Part shown: piece by piece, positions 1-7,684 of the stretch
Numbering within the stretch: position 1 is the stretch's first letter
How the letters are laid out: every line of letters begins with the position of its first letter
Virus record (IMG/VR): IMGVR_UViG_3300046492_000043
Span: 1-20,225 of that record
Length of the DNA stretch: 20,225 nucleotides
Origin: a virus
Direction: 5' to 3' (one strand)
The notes under the pieces: generated by a model
Told to the model about the DNA's origin: nothing
The model's input: the letters and a program-made list of their open reading frames with translations, nothing else
Databases searched by the model: none
Translations under genes and position numbers: made by a program

Positions 1-720
1 TTCGCAGTACAAGTAGAGACTTACGCGATCGACGAAGCGTTCAAGGAGATTTACCATTCGACCAATGCGTTTGATGAGTGTCTCCACATGAAGCTCGAAG
101 CTATTGGTCAGGCAGTTTGGAAAGCTGCTAAAATGTACATCATGGCTGTGTGGTCAATGGAAGGAGTTCGCTACGCGGTTCCAGACATTAAGATGCAGGG
201 TATTGAAGCAGTCAGGTCATCGACTCCAGAGATATGCAGAAAGTACATTAAAGACTCTCTACCGTTCATCGTCGCGAAGGACGAAAAAGGACTTAAGGAA
301 CACATTCTTAAATGTGAGGAAGAGTTCTTTAAACAACCGTTTCATAGAGTCGCAAAACCTGGTGGTGTAACAGAGATCACGAAGTGGGAAGACAATAATA
401 CCATTTACAAGAAGGGTGTTCCTTACCACGTTCGTGCTGCGATCACGTACAACAATCTAGTTCGAAAGAAGGGACTAGATGGAGAAATGCCACTTATTAA
501 CAATGGCGATAAGATGAGACTGTGTTATATGACAATGCCAAATCCACTCCGTGAAAATGTATTCGCGTGTCCAGATGAACTACCAGAAGAGTTTGGTGTT
601 GAACGCTATATAGATTATGTTACACAGTTTTATAAGACTTTTAAGAAACCAATTACCGGTTTGACAGATGCAGCAGGTATCTCAATTTCCGATAAGATGG
701 ATCTTTCCCAATTTTATTAA
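1..720 (+). CDS. 43: DNA polymerase gp43, C-terminal part (cut by window start)
   Basis: The frame is open from base 1, so 239 residues of the C-terminus are visible and the catalytic palm lies upstream of the window. The residues around KMQGIEAVRSSTP, the later PYHVRAAITYN stretch and the KPITGL...AAG ending match the thumb and C-terminal part of T4-type family B polymerase gp43 as I know it. The last residues, MDLSQFY, resemble the short sliding-clamp-binding tail of T4 gp43 (which ends SLDFLFG). The enzyme replicates phage DNA with proofreading, and this tail would tether it to the gp45 clamp. The next gene starts 12 nt downstream with a good GGAG site, so the two are probably cotranscribed. 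The call is confident from the pattern of conserved residues and the adjacent uvsX and gene 41. Confidence 0.93.
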   Translation, partial: FAVQVETYAIDEAFKEIYHSTNAFDECLHMKLEAIGQAVWKAAKMYIMAVWSMEGVRYAVPDIKMQGIEAVRSSTPEICRKYIKDSLPFIVAKDEKGLKEHILKCEEEFFKQPFHRVAKPGGVTEITKWEDNNTIYKKGVPYHVRAAITYNNLVRKKGLDGEMPLINNGDKMRLCYMTMPNPLRENVFACPDELPEEFGVERYIDYVTQFYKTFKKPITGLTDAAGISISDKMDLSQFY

Positions 721-732
721 GGAGAATTAAAA

Positions 733-909
733 ATGCTATTTCATCTCAATCCTGGAAACCTTCAAGGTCAGGAACAAGGACGTACACTTCGTGAAGTCAA
801 GGAGAAGCCAGCTCTTCTCGAGATTGACAACTCTCAGTTTGTAGAGACTCCAATCAACGAGCTCCATCAAGCCGAAAAAGACCAGATCCTTAATGAGGAA
901 GAGAAATGA
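733..909 (+). CDS. Small hypothetical protein, 58 aa
   Basis: This ORF is short but well formed. An AAGGAG site at about 718-723 overlaps the gp43 stop, the start is ATG, and its stop overlaps the next start (ATGA at 906-909). The product is hydrophilic and rich in Glu and Gln, begins MLFHLNPGNLQGQEQGR, and has no signal peptide, membrane segment or cysteine. I do not recognise a family. It lies between gp43 and uvsX, the interval that in T4 holds gene 42 and the beta-glucosyltransferase gene, so it may be a replication accessory protein. That function is only inferred from position. Confidence 0.72.
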   Translation: MLFHLNPGNLQGQEQGRTLREVKEKPALLEIDNSQFVETPINELHQAEKDQILNEEEK

Positions 910-1097
910 TTGAGCGTAAACCTGAGTACCTTGACCTTGTCCTAGACAATGCTCAACTCATTCTTTCAGATATGAGCGACTGGGGATACTGGGATGGTTA
1001 CGTTGAAGATGGCGAGGAAGAAGATGATATTTCAAACATCATCAGACTGCTTCAAGAAGGCACAATTAAAATCACGGTAAATGTAGAATATGTCTAA
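906..1097 (+). CDS. Small acidic hypothetical protein, 63 aa
   Basis: The start ATG overlaps the preceding stop by 4 nt (ATGA), and a GAGGAAGAG stretch just upstream can serve as ribosome binding site, so translation is probably coupled. The protein begins MIERKPEYLDLVLDNAQ and carries a strongly acidic middle (EDGEEEDD), followed by a short basic and hydrophobic tail. There is no membrane segment or cysteine. Small acidic early proteins of T4-like phages often bind host factors or mimic DNA, but nothing here proves that. No family is recognised. It overlaps the next gene by 8 nt. Confidence 0.7.
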   Translation: MIERKPEYLDLVLDNAQLILSDMSDWGYWDGYVEDGEEEDDISNIIRLLQEGTIKITVNVEYV

Positions 1098-1311
1098 CAA
1101 TAATAAAGAATTATTGGATTTCGGGTTTACATTTGAAGAAGAACGTGTTATAACTGATACACGATTTGATCGAATGTACGATCTCGTTATTCCATTCCTA
1201 CAAAATTTGAAAAAGAATCCTGATAGCGCCACCATCAAGTGGCCAAATCGGGAACAAGAAATTACTAAATTTATAAGTATTATTGACGCAATTAAGGATG
1301 ACAATGAGTAA
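1090..1311 (+). CDS. Small hypothetical protein, 73 aa
   Basis: The ORF overlaps the upstream gene by 8 nt and the uvsX start by 8 nt, which is typical dense phage packing. No strong Shine-Dalgarno sequence is visible before the ATG, so coupling to the upstream gene is likely. The product begins MSNNNKELLDFGFTFEEERV and is a mixed-charge soluble protein with a probably helical C-terminal half (EITKFISIIDAIKDD). No known domain is recognised. Its position directly before uvsX suggests coexpression with recombination and replication functions. Confidence 0.72.
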   Translation: MSNNNKELLDFGFTFEEERVITDTRFDRMYDLVIPFLQNLKKNPDSATIKWPNREQEITKFISIIDAIKDDNE

Positions 1312-2383
1312 GTTAAGAGACAAACTTTTAAAGAGTTCTACAATCGAAATGACCAGCATGATGTCAGACTCAGACATCTACAACAAGAAGGACTTCGCTG
1401 CTACAGAAATCCCAATGTTGAACGTCGCGTATTCTGGTGACGTAAATGGCGGTCTAATGCCAGGTGTTACAACATTTGCCGGTCCAAGTCGACACTTTAA
1501 GACTCTATTCTGCTTGATTTCAGCAGTAGCGTATCTTCGTAAGTATCCAGACGCAATCGTTCTATTCTACGATTCTGAGTTTGGTACTCCTCCAGCGTAC
1601 TTTAAGTCTGCTGGCATCTCTCCAGATCGAGTAATCCATACGCCTATCACTTCGTATGAAACACTCAAGCACGACATCGCGGTTCAGCTCGATACAATCG
1701 AACGTGGTGATAAGGTTGTAATTATTATCGACTCTCTCGGTAACCTTGCATCCAAGAAAGAAGCACAAGACGCTCTCGACGGTAAGTCAGTAGCAGACAT
1801 GACACGTGCTAAGGAAAACAAGTCACTCTTCCGTGTCATCACTCCATACCTTCGTATTAAGGACATTCCACTTCTAGTTGTACAGCACACATACGATACA
1901 ATGGAAATGTACTCAAAGAAGATCGTGTCTGGCGGTCAGGGAACCATGCTCGCTTCTGACAACGTGTTCATTATCGGTCGTCAGCAGGACAAGGATGGTG
2001 CAGAGCTCCAGGGTTACAACTTCGTAATCAACGTAGAGAAGAGCCGTTATGTCAAAGAAAAGTCTAAAATTCCTATTACTGTTTCTTTTAGCGGTGGTAT
2101 TCGTCGTTGGTCTGGTATCCTTGACCTCGCTGTGGAAGGCAATTATATCATTAAAGCTACTGCTCAGTCTTATTGCCGCGTAGACCGCGAAACTGGTGAG
2201 ATGATTGAGACAGTCAAGTACAAGCGTAAGGATATCGAATACAACTCAGAACTCTGGAAGGAAGTCTTCGCTACTACAGATTTCGCTGAGTTCATTTCGA
2301 AGAAGTACAAGGTTTCATATGGTGATCTAATCACTGACGAAAGCATTGACGAAGAAATCGACGATGTACTAGACGAAGAATAA
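1304..2383 (+). CDS. uvsX: UvsX, RecA-like recombinase
   Basis: This is the phage strand-exchange protein that coats single-stranded DNA and drives recombination-dependent replication. I chose the ATG at 1304, giving 359 aa, because MSKLRDKLLKSST lines up with the T4 UvsX start and AAGGA (1294-1298) sits 5 nt upstream. In-frame ATGs at 1283 and 1298 are less well placed. The Walker A region GPSRHFKT is at residues 60-67 and corresponds to GPSKSFKS in T4. The motif LFYDSEFG is at about 87-94. Walker B is VVIIIDSLGNLASKKE, with Asp143. The C-terminus is acidic (DEEIDDVLDEE), as in T4 UvsX, where the acidic tail tunes DNA binding. At 359 aa it is slightly shorter than T4 UvsX (391 aa). It overlaps the preceding ORF and precedes helicase gene 41. 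Confidence 0.96.
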   Translation: MSKLRDKLLKSSTIEMTSMMSDSDIYNKKDFAATEIPMLNVAYSGDVNGGLMPGVTTFAGPSRHFKTLFCLISAVAYLRKYPDAIVLFYDSEFGTPPAYFKSAGISPDRVIHTPITSYETLKHDIAVQLDTIERGDKVVIIIDSLGNLASKKEAQDALDGKSVADMTRAKENKSLFRVITPYLRIKDIPLLVVQHTYDTMEMYSKKIVSGGQGTMLASDNVFIIGRQQDKDGAELQGYNFVINVEKSRYVKEKSKIPITVSFSGGIRRWSGILDLAVEGNYIIKATAQSYCRVDRETGEMIETVKYKRKDIEYNSELWKEVFATTDFAEFISKKYKVSYGDLITDESIDEEIDDVLDEE

Positions 2384-2384
2384 G

Positions 2385-2393
2385 TGTTATAAT
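2385..2393 (+). promoter_or_regulatory. Possible extended -10 promoter before gene 41
   Basis: TGTTATAAT is a perfect extended -10 element (TGnTATAAT) in the 34-nt gap between uvsX and gene 41. At the matching -35 distance the sequence (TGTACT) is poor, and no MotA-like box is visible. It could give independent early or middle expression of gene 41, or be chance. Confidence 0.35.
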
Positions 2394-2417
2394 CTTCTCT
2401 AGCATACCGAGGTTTAA

Positions 2418-3773
2418 ATGAATATTGAGAATACAATTTTATCTAACTTAGTTTTAAATGAAACCTTTTCAAGAAAAGTAATACCTCATATAGATCCTGA
2501 CTATTTTGAGGATGATCACGAAAAGATTGCTGCACATCTTATTCTAAACCATTATAAGAAGTACAACAAACCACCAACGAAACAGACTCTCAAGATTGAT
2601 CTGGAAGCTAAGTCGCTTCCAGAGAACCTCTTTGAGAAATCTGCAGAAATTATTAATGAACTTCGATATGAACCTGTAGACGAAGAATGGTTGATGAACT
2701 CAACCGAAGAATTCTGTAAGAAGAGAGCACTTCATAATGCTCTTCTTCTCGCAGTTGAAAAGTACGACAGCGGAGACGAGACTGGACAGATTCCAGATAT
2801 TCTTCAAAAGGCTTTGGGTGTATCTTTTGACACTCACATCGGACACGATTATTTCGAAGACGCTGCTGCTCGATTTGAGTTCTATAACCGCGCAGACAAC
2901 AAAATTCCATTCGACATCGATCTCCTAAACAAGATCACGAACGGTGGAGTGTCTAAGAAGACGATGAACCTTCTCATTGCTTCGACTGGTGTTGGTAAGT
3001 CGATGGGTCTATGTCATCTTTCAGCTGCCTACATCAACGAGGGATACAACGTTCTTTACATCTCTCTTGAAATGGCAGAAGAAGCTCTGGCAGAACGTAT
3101 CGATGCTAACTTGTTCGATGTTGATATCGCATTGGTTCGTAAGCTTTCTGAGTCGAATTTTAATGAGAAAGTCAATAAGACCAGGAAGAAGGCATCTGGT
3201 AAACTAATTTTCAAAGAGTATCCAACTGGATCCGCCCACTCAGGACATTTTAGACATCTTCTTTCAGAACTTAAGACTAAGAAGAAGTTCATTCCCGATG
3301 TGTTGGTTATCGACTATCTCAACATCTGTGCGTCTGCAAAGTTCAAGACCAAGACTTCGATGTATGAGTATGTCAAGTCGATCGCTGAAGAACTTCGTGG
3401 TCTCGCTGTAGAGCATGATCTCATTCTTTGGACTGCTACACAGACAAACCGTGAAGGCTACTCAACATCTGACTTCGATCTTACTGCTGTTTCTGAGTCA
3501 ATGGGTATCTCACATACTTGCGATATCATTCTTGCACTCATCTCAACTGATGAACTTGAGCAACAGAAACTCTTGAAAGTCAAACAGTTGAAGAACAGAT
3601 ACGGTGATAAGAATTATTACGGTTCGTTCGTAGTAGGAATTGACCGATCTAAGATGCGAATAATGGATGCTGAAGCGTCTGCACAGACTACAGTTTCTCA
3701 AACAGAGAATGATACGCGAGAAAAACCTGTAGAGGATAAGAAAGCCAAGATCGCAGCGATGTTCGGATCATAA
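2418..3773 (+). CDS. 41: Replicative DNA helicase gp41 (DnaB-type)
   Basis: The 451-residue protein is a hexameric 5'-to-3' helicase of the DnaB/RecA fold that unwinds the fork ahead of gp43 and partners the primase. Residues 1-140 form the helical N-terminal domain. The ATPase core follows: Walker A ASTGVGKS at 188-195, catalytic Glu in YISLEMAEEALAERI (Glu218), Walker B VLVIDYLNI (Asp299) and the sensor motif TATQTNRE at about 339-346. The tail (EKPVEDKKAKIAAMFGS) resembles the short C-terminal partner-binding tails of phage replication proteins, which is inference. T4 gp41 is 475 aa, so the length fits. GAGG (2409-2412) lies 5 nt before the ATG. The uvsX-41 order matches T4, although T4 gene 40 between them is absent. 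Confidence 0.96.
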   Translation: MNIENTILSNLVLNETFSRKVIPHIDPDYFEDDHEKIAAHLILNHYKKYNKPPTKQTLKIDLEAKSLPENLFEKSAEIINELRYEPVDEEWLMNSTEEFCKKRALHNALLLAVEKYDSGDETGQIPDILQKALGVSFDTHIGHDYFEDAAARFEFYNRADNKIPFDIDLLNKITNGGVSKKTMNLLIASTGVGKSMGLCHLSAAYINEGYNVLYISLEMAEEALAERIDANLFDVDIALVRKLSESNFNEKVNKTRKKASGKLIFKEYPTGSAHSGHFRHLLSELKTKKKFIPDVLVIDYLNICASAKFKTKTSMYEYVKSIAEELRGLAVEHDLILWTATQTNREGYSTSDFDLTAVSESMGISHTCDIILALISTDELEQQKLLKVKQLKNRYGDKNYYGSFVVGIDRSKMRIMDAEASAQTTVSQTENDTREKPVEDKKAKIAAMFGS

Positions 3774-3774
3774 A

Positions 3775-3782
3775 TATAAATA
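3775..3782 (+). promoter_or_regulatory. Late-promoter-like TATAAATA before the spanin gene
   Basis: The sequence is an exact match to the T4 late promoter core, placed just after the gene 41 stop and 12 nt before the spanin ATG. Late expression would suit a lysis gene. With T4 late geometry the transcript would start near 3788 and leave out the AAAGG site (3783-3787), so either the start differs or the match is fortuitous. Confidence 0.4.
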
Positions 3783-3794
3783 AAAGGTTCCCAA

Positions 3795-4133
3795 ATGCTT
3801 AAGCCATATCTTGATACCATAAAGTATGTCATAATCTTTGCTCTAGGAGTAATGATCGTTTCATTGGGGGCCAAAATTTATTACTACGTGAAAGAGAACG
3901 CTGCTAAGGATGCAATCATTCAGACTCTCACATCTGCTAATGAGACTCAAAAACTGGCTATCTCACAGCTTGAGTTGAACGTCGCTCTTACAAATAAGGT
4001 CATTAAGCTTCGGGATGAACAACTCGAACAGCTTAACGACCAACTAGGACATGTAACAGACGATCTAGGACCATCTGAAAATGATCAGGCAGCAGATTCA
4101 CTTAAAGAACTTATTCGTCGTTTAAGCAAATAA
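3795..4133 (+). CDS. Probable inner-membrane spanin (Rz-like)
   Basis: The 112-residue product has one N-terminal membrane anchor (about residues 10-30, YVIIFALGVMIVSLGAKIYY). A long helical, coiled-coil-type region follows (roughly 35-85, with heptad-like Leu/Ile in QLELNVALTNKVIKLRDEQLEQL), then a charged tail. This is the layout of the inner-membrane member of a two-component spanin. That protein spans the periplasm and, with an outer-membrane lipoprotein, fuses the two membranes at the end of lysis. A matching lipoprotein gene lies at 7668-7958. Spanins are recognised by topology more than sequence, so a non-lytic membrane-anchored coiled-coil protein remains possible. AAAGG at 3783-3787 is the ribosome binding site. 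Confidence 0.66.
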   Translation: MLKPYLDTIKYVIIFALGVMIVSLGAKIYYYVKENAAKDAIIQTLTSANETQKLAISQLELNVALTNKVIKLRDEQLEQLNDQLGHVTDDLGPSENDQAADSLKELIRRLSK

Positions 4134-4151
4134 CATCATAAAGGATTAATT

Positions 4152-5246
4152 ATGCGCGTTGCGGTATTAAAGCTTGGGGCTCGGATTGTATTCGGGGACA
4201 AGATCGGGACATCAGGTGGGACTGGTGAAGCAGTCAGCCTTATCAACATGTTACAAGAAGGTGGGTTTGAAGTTGATTGCTACACCAAGGTTTCGAAGAA
4301 GGATCCTGTACCTTCTCACGTTAAGGTTTTTGACATTAAGGACTATGGCTCAGTGGTCTATGACCATCTTTTTGTTATTAACGGTTCTGTTAATTTCTTC
4401 GGTGGTGCAGAAGATCCAGAACAGATTCTCAACTACAAAGTTATCAACAATTTCCAAGGTCCAGTAACGTATCTCTATTGCGATCCAAACCTTCCTCTAC
4501 GACAAATTTGGCCTTCAGTTCAGAAGAAGGAATGGGCAGCTAATTGGTCTGAGAAAGATATCAACATTACCCGTAAGATTAACATCGTAGCTCAGATTCA
4601 CAACCTCGCAGCTGCTCGAAAGAACCACGAGGGTAATGGATACGAGATCGGTACAGTTGTACATTACCCTTTCTATAAGTTCCCTATGATGTTTGATCAG
4701 GTTCGTTCTGATGAGAAAAACGCCGACATCTCTTATGGTGGAACTTTCCGTTCTGGTCGACGAGAGAAGAAGCTGATTGACTTCTACTTTGGTTACCCAG
4801 AAGAACTTAAGGTCGAGGTATTCGGAAAGATTAAGGCTCCAGATTTTAATGTAAAGAAAGTTGGCAATCTACGACATCCACTGTTTACAGGTGCTGTAGA
4901 TTATAATAAGATGATCGAGAAGATGTCAAGAGCTAAGGCTCACGTTGTCATCGGCGATACAAAATATCCTGATTTCGAAATGATTTCTCAGAGAGCATAC
5001 GAGTCAATTATGGCCGGTTGCGTTACTTTTATCGACTCTGACTTTGATCGTAAGAAGCGTATTTTTGGACACAATAAAAATGTAGCAGATTTCGTCTACG
5101 TAGATAATCGCGAACAAGTCTACAAGCGATTATCTAAATTAAACGATAATGATTTAAAGCGATTTGCAGATATCCAACTCAAAGCCGTTGGTTTTGACCG
5201 TCATAAATACACCCATGACCTCACGGATATCTTGAAAGGATTATAA
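4152..5246 (+). CDS. DNA beta-glucosyltransferase-like protein (T4 BGT family)
   Basis: The 364-residue protein is a GT-B-fold homologue of T4 beta-glucosyltransferase, which moves glucose from UDP-glucose onto 5-hydroxymethylcytosine in phage DNA. Matches run over most of the length. The N-terminal MRVAVLKLGARIVFGDK resembles the T4 start. VINGSVNFFGG (75-85) matches VVNSSINFFGG. LYCDPNLPLRQIWPSV matches LFTDIRLPFSQSWPNV, with Asp111 at the place of catalytic Asp100. YGGTFRSGRRE (195-205) matches the UDP-binding GGSFRSGQRE. RAYESIMAGCVTFIDSDFD (281-299) matches WETMASDAVMLIDEEFD, with Glu284 at the ribose-binding Glu. T4 BGT is 351 aa. Its stop is directly followed by the ATG of the YvcK/HAD gene, so the trio is translated as a unit. 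The donor sugar could differ from glucose, since the neighbours resemble sugar-nucleotide enzymes. dCMP hydroxymethylase (gene 42) is not in this window. Confidence 0.9.
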   Translation: MRVAVLKLGARIVFGDKIGTSGGTGEAVSLINMLQEGGFEVDCYTKVSKKDPVPSHVKVFDIKDYGSVVYDHLFVINGSVNFFGGAEDPEQILNYKVINNFQGPVTYLYCDPNLPLRQIWPSVQKKEWAANWSEKDINITRKINIVAQIHNLAAARKNHEGNGYEIGTVVHYPFYKFPMMFDQVRSDEKNADISYGGTFRSGRREKKLIDFYFGYPEELKVEVFGKIKAPDFNVKKVGNLRHPLFTGAVDYNKMIEKMSRAKAHVVIGDTKYPDFEMISQRAYESIMAGCVTFIDSDFDRKKRIFGHNKNVADFVYVDNREQVYKRLSKLNDNDLKRFADIQLKAVGFDRHKYTHDLTDILKGL

Positions 5247-6965
5247 ATGAAAGTAGTTGTCTTCGCTGGCGGTACAGGTTCAGCACAAATTCAAATTGGT
5301 TTTAAAGAACTATTTGGCGACAAACTAGATTACTCCATTATCACCAATTTGGCAGATAATGGACTATCGACTGGAGATTGTCGCAAAGTAATGGGTGGCA
5401 ATATGATGGGTCCGTCTGACCTACGTAAGAACCAGCTCCATATCCATAAGCTTCGTCATGGCACGACTCCACTTTGGAAGTTCCTAGACAAGCGTGTTAC
5501 TGGTAATAAAGAAACATTCAAAGAGTTTCTACTCGATGGTGTCCAATATTTCGAAAAAGAAGTTCAATCGCTCATCAAGTACGCTGTCGAGTATTTCTTT
5601 GCTCAGCCGGCTGCTAGTGAATTAAATTACGACGACTTCTCAGTCTCTAATGTTATCTACACGGGTCTAGCAGGACTCAATGGAAATAGTCTCTCTAAGG
5701 CTGGACAGATTATGGAAAACATCCTAAACATTCCAGTTGACAGTGTTGTTCCAGTCGGCGATAAGTCACTTTATCTTATGGCAAGAACAGAGTCTGGTGT
5801 TACGATCACAGACGAAGGCGACATCGTAAAGTGGAATTCTGAAGACAAAATCCATTATGCCTTTTATGTAGACAATGAAGGACATTACGCCACCCCTTTT
5901 GCAGACGAACGAGCACTCAGGATTATTGGAGAAGCTGACATCATTCTCTTCTCATCTGGAACTCTTTGGTCTTCTCTCATTCCAACATATCTCTACACGG
6001 GTGTTGGTGATGCTATTGCAAATTCTAAAGCTAAGAAATATCTGCTTATGAACGCGACATCAGACAACGATGTTATTGGCGTAACAGGCGACAAAGTCAT
6101 TGAGATTCTCAGCAACTATCTTCCAGTTGATGAGATCACTATCCTACAATCTGAGGAATCTAAGGGTACTCTGCTTGAGGTCACTAAGTATAATGTTCTA
6201 TGGATGACGAATAGCATCAGCGACTTTAATCCAAAGGTTCACGATGGTCATCGAGTCGTTGCATATATGTTCCGTGATTTCTATTTGCCTTACGCTTATG
6301 ATACTATCGGTTTTGACTATGACGACACACTCGTTGATCGTAAAACCAAGGATCATTCAAATGTTAGTCTACTCAAAGAGTTAAAATCACATTTCAATCT
6401 GTTTATCTGTAGTGGAAACACTCACAGGTCATTCGTTCCAAGGTCTGAGTTAAAAGGCATTCGCATATTTGCTGAGAATGGACTAAACGAATATGAGTGG
6501 CACGAAGACAGATACTTTAAGTTCGTTAAGTGTCTTAAAGAAGAATTTAAACTGACTAACATAGGTGTCAGCAACATTATCGAAGACCTTACAGGTATTG
6601 GATTTCCAAGCAGCAAAATTTCAAATAGAAATAATGCATCAGTTGCTATCAAACCAGTTCACGAAGAATATAGAAAAATTTTAGCCAATATTTTAGGTGA
6701 TATTTTCTATGATTTTAAGGTCATCACGTCTGGCAATACAACTATTGAGATTTTTAATCGTGGTATAAATAAGACAATCGTTATAGAAGAGTATCCATCT
6801 AAGTCAATCACTTTCGTTGGTGATGAGAATTACCCGGGTGGAAATGATTACGAGATTGCTCGTCATCCTGCAGTTAAGTTCTTACAAGTTCGTAATGCAA
6901 ATGATACATACATCTTCTTACGAACTCTCGTACTTTTAAACCGTACAGATTATTGGAATGAGTGA
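5247..6965 (+). CDS. Fusion of YvcK/CofD-like domain and HAD phosphatase
   Basis: This 572-residue protein joins two domains. Residues 1 to about 345 resemble the YvcK/GlmR-CofD family: GGTG at 8-11, a TNLADNGLSTG segment (33-43), GPSDLRKN (55-62) and ADIILFSSGTLWSSLIP (230-246). The last parallels the ADxIVLGPGSLYTSxIPNL region of YvcK. YvcK/GlmR proteins bind UDP-sugars. CofD transfers a phospho-acyl group from a nucleotide diphosphate onto a hydroxyl in F420 synthesis. Residues from about 352 form a capped HAD phosphatase of the Cof/phosphomannomutase type: motif I DYDDT (357-361), motif II Ser389 in CSGN, a Lys around 509 in GINKTIV, and motif IV GDENYPGGND (525-534). All HAD key residues are present. 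The gene abuts the BGT homologue (no gap) and overlaps the nucleotidyltransferase by 1 nt. The substrate is unknown. Confidence 0.82.
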   Translation: MKVVVFAGGTGSAQIQIGFKELFGDKLDYSIITNLADNGLSTGDCRKVMGGNMMGPSDLRKNQLHIHKLRHGTTPLWKFLDKRVTGNKETFKEFLLDGVQYFEKEVQSLIKYAVEYFFAQPAASELNYDDFSVSNVIYTGLAGLNGNSLSKAGQIMENILNIPVDSVVPVGDKSLYLMARTESGVTITDEGDIVKWNSEDKIHYAFYVDNEGHYATPFADERALRIIGEADIILFSSGTLWSSLIPTYLYTGVGDAIANSKAKKYLLMNATSDNDVIGVTGDKVIEILSNYLPVDEITILQSEESKGTLLEVTKYNVLWMTNSISDFNPKVHDGHRVVAYMFRDFYLPYAYDTIGFDYDDTLVDRKTKDHSNVSLLKELKSHFNLFICSGNTHRSFVPRSELKGIRIFAENGLNEYEWHEDRYFKFVKCLKEEFKLTNIGVSNIIEDLTGIGFPSSKISNRNNASVAIKPVHEEYRKILANILGDIFYDFKVITSGNTTIEIFNRGINKTIVIEEYPSKSITFVGDENYPGGNDYEIARHPAVKFLQVRNANDTYIFLRTLVLLNRTDYWNE

Positions 6966-7684
6966 TGACTGACTTAATTATTGTTGCTGCAGGAAACGGA
7001 ACCAGAATGGGAGTCTCTACTCCCAAGGTTCTCTTTCCACTTCATGGTGAACCTAACTTAGATCGTACTCTCAGAATTGCTAAGCAGTCTGAGACTTTTA
7101 GTAGGATCAAGGTGGTTGTTTCTGAAGGTTCACTTAACCATTTCGATCCTTATAAGAACGACGTAGAATTGATTCCTATCAAGTCAGGTTGGGGTGACGG
7201 ACATGCTCTCATTTCAGCTCTCTCAAAGTCCTATAGCTTTGGACCAGCTGTCATCATCTGGGGTGATGCGGTCCTTTTAGATGACGGCATTTTCAGAGAA
7301 CTTTCTTATAAGAATATTAAAAACTCTCCGTTCATTATTCCAGGTGTTTACGAAGATGATCCTTACGTCTGCTTTGAACACAATTACCAGATGCAGGTAA
7401 AGCACACTCTTTTCTCTAAATACAATGAGAGACGAGCTTTTGGTATTCACGACCAGTCGATTTTCAAAGTAAACGCAGAAATTATTTTTCGTGCTCTCAT
7501 GCAGGCCCACGACTTCCTCTGGAAGGACGATCGCTACATCACAGAGAACAGTGAACTAAATCTTTTGAACCTTACACATTATCTCTGGAATGTAGACAGA
7601 CCTGCGATTGTCTATGAGACAAAGCATCCTACATATTCATTCAACACGATAGAAGAGGCATTGAAAATTGAGACTAACATCTAA
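6965..7684 (+). CDS. GlmU/MobA-like nucleotidyltransferase
   Basis: The 239-residue product is a single-domain NTP transferase of the sugar-1-phosphate nucleotidyltransferase fold. The signature AAGNGTRMGVSTPK is at 8-21, followed by VLFPLHGEP, close to the GlmU pattern AGxGTRMxSxxPKVLHP. GDGHA (77-81) corresponds to the uridine-contacting GTGHA of GlmU. VIIWGDAVLL carries the metal-binding Asp101. It should join an NTP to a phosphorylated sugar or similar molecule, giving an activated donor. The acetyltransferase half of GlmU is absent. I prefer the ATG at 6965, which overlaps the upstream stop (TGATG), over a GTG at 6962. Its end overlaps the lipoprotein gene by 17 nt. Together with the BGT homologue and YvcK/HAD fusion it probably supplies the donor for DNA modification. 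An alternative is CofC-like activation for the CofD-like domain. Confidence 0.84.
   Translation: MTDLIIVAAGNGTRMGVSTPKVLFPLHGEPNLDRTLRIAKQSETFSRIKVVVSEGSLNHFDPYKNDVELIPIKSGWGDGHALISALSKSYSFGPAVIIWGDAVLLDDGIFRELSYKNIKNSPFIIPGVYEDDPYVCFEHNYQMQVKHTLFSKYNERRAFGIHDQSIFKVNAEIIFRALMQAHDFLWKDDRYITENSELNLLNLTHYLWNVDRPAIVYETKHPTYSFNTIEEALKIETNI

Noticed and set aside
104-370. Alternative +2 frame inside the polymerase gene
   Set aside because: It overlaps the conserved gp43 coding frame, has no ribosome binding site and yields a low-complexity translation.
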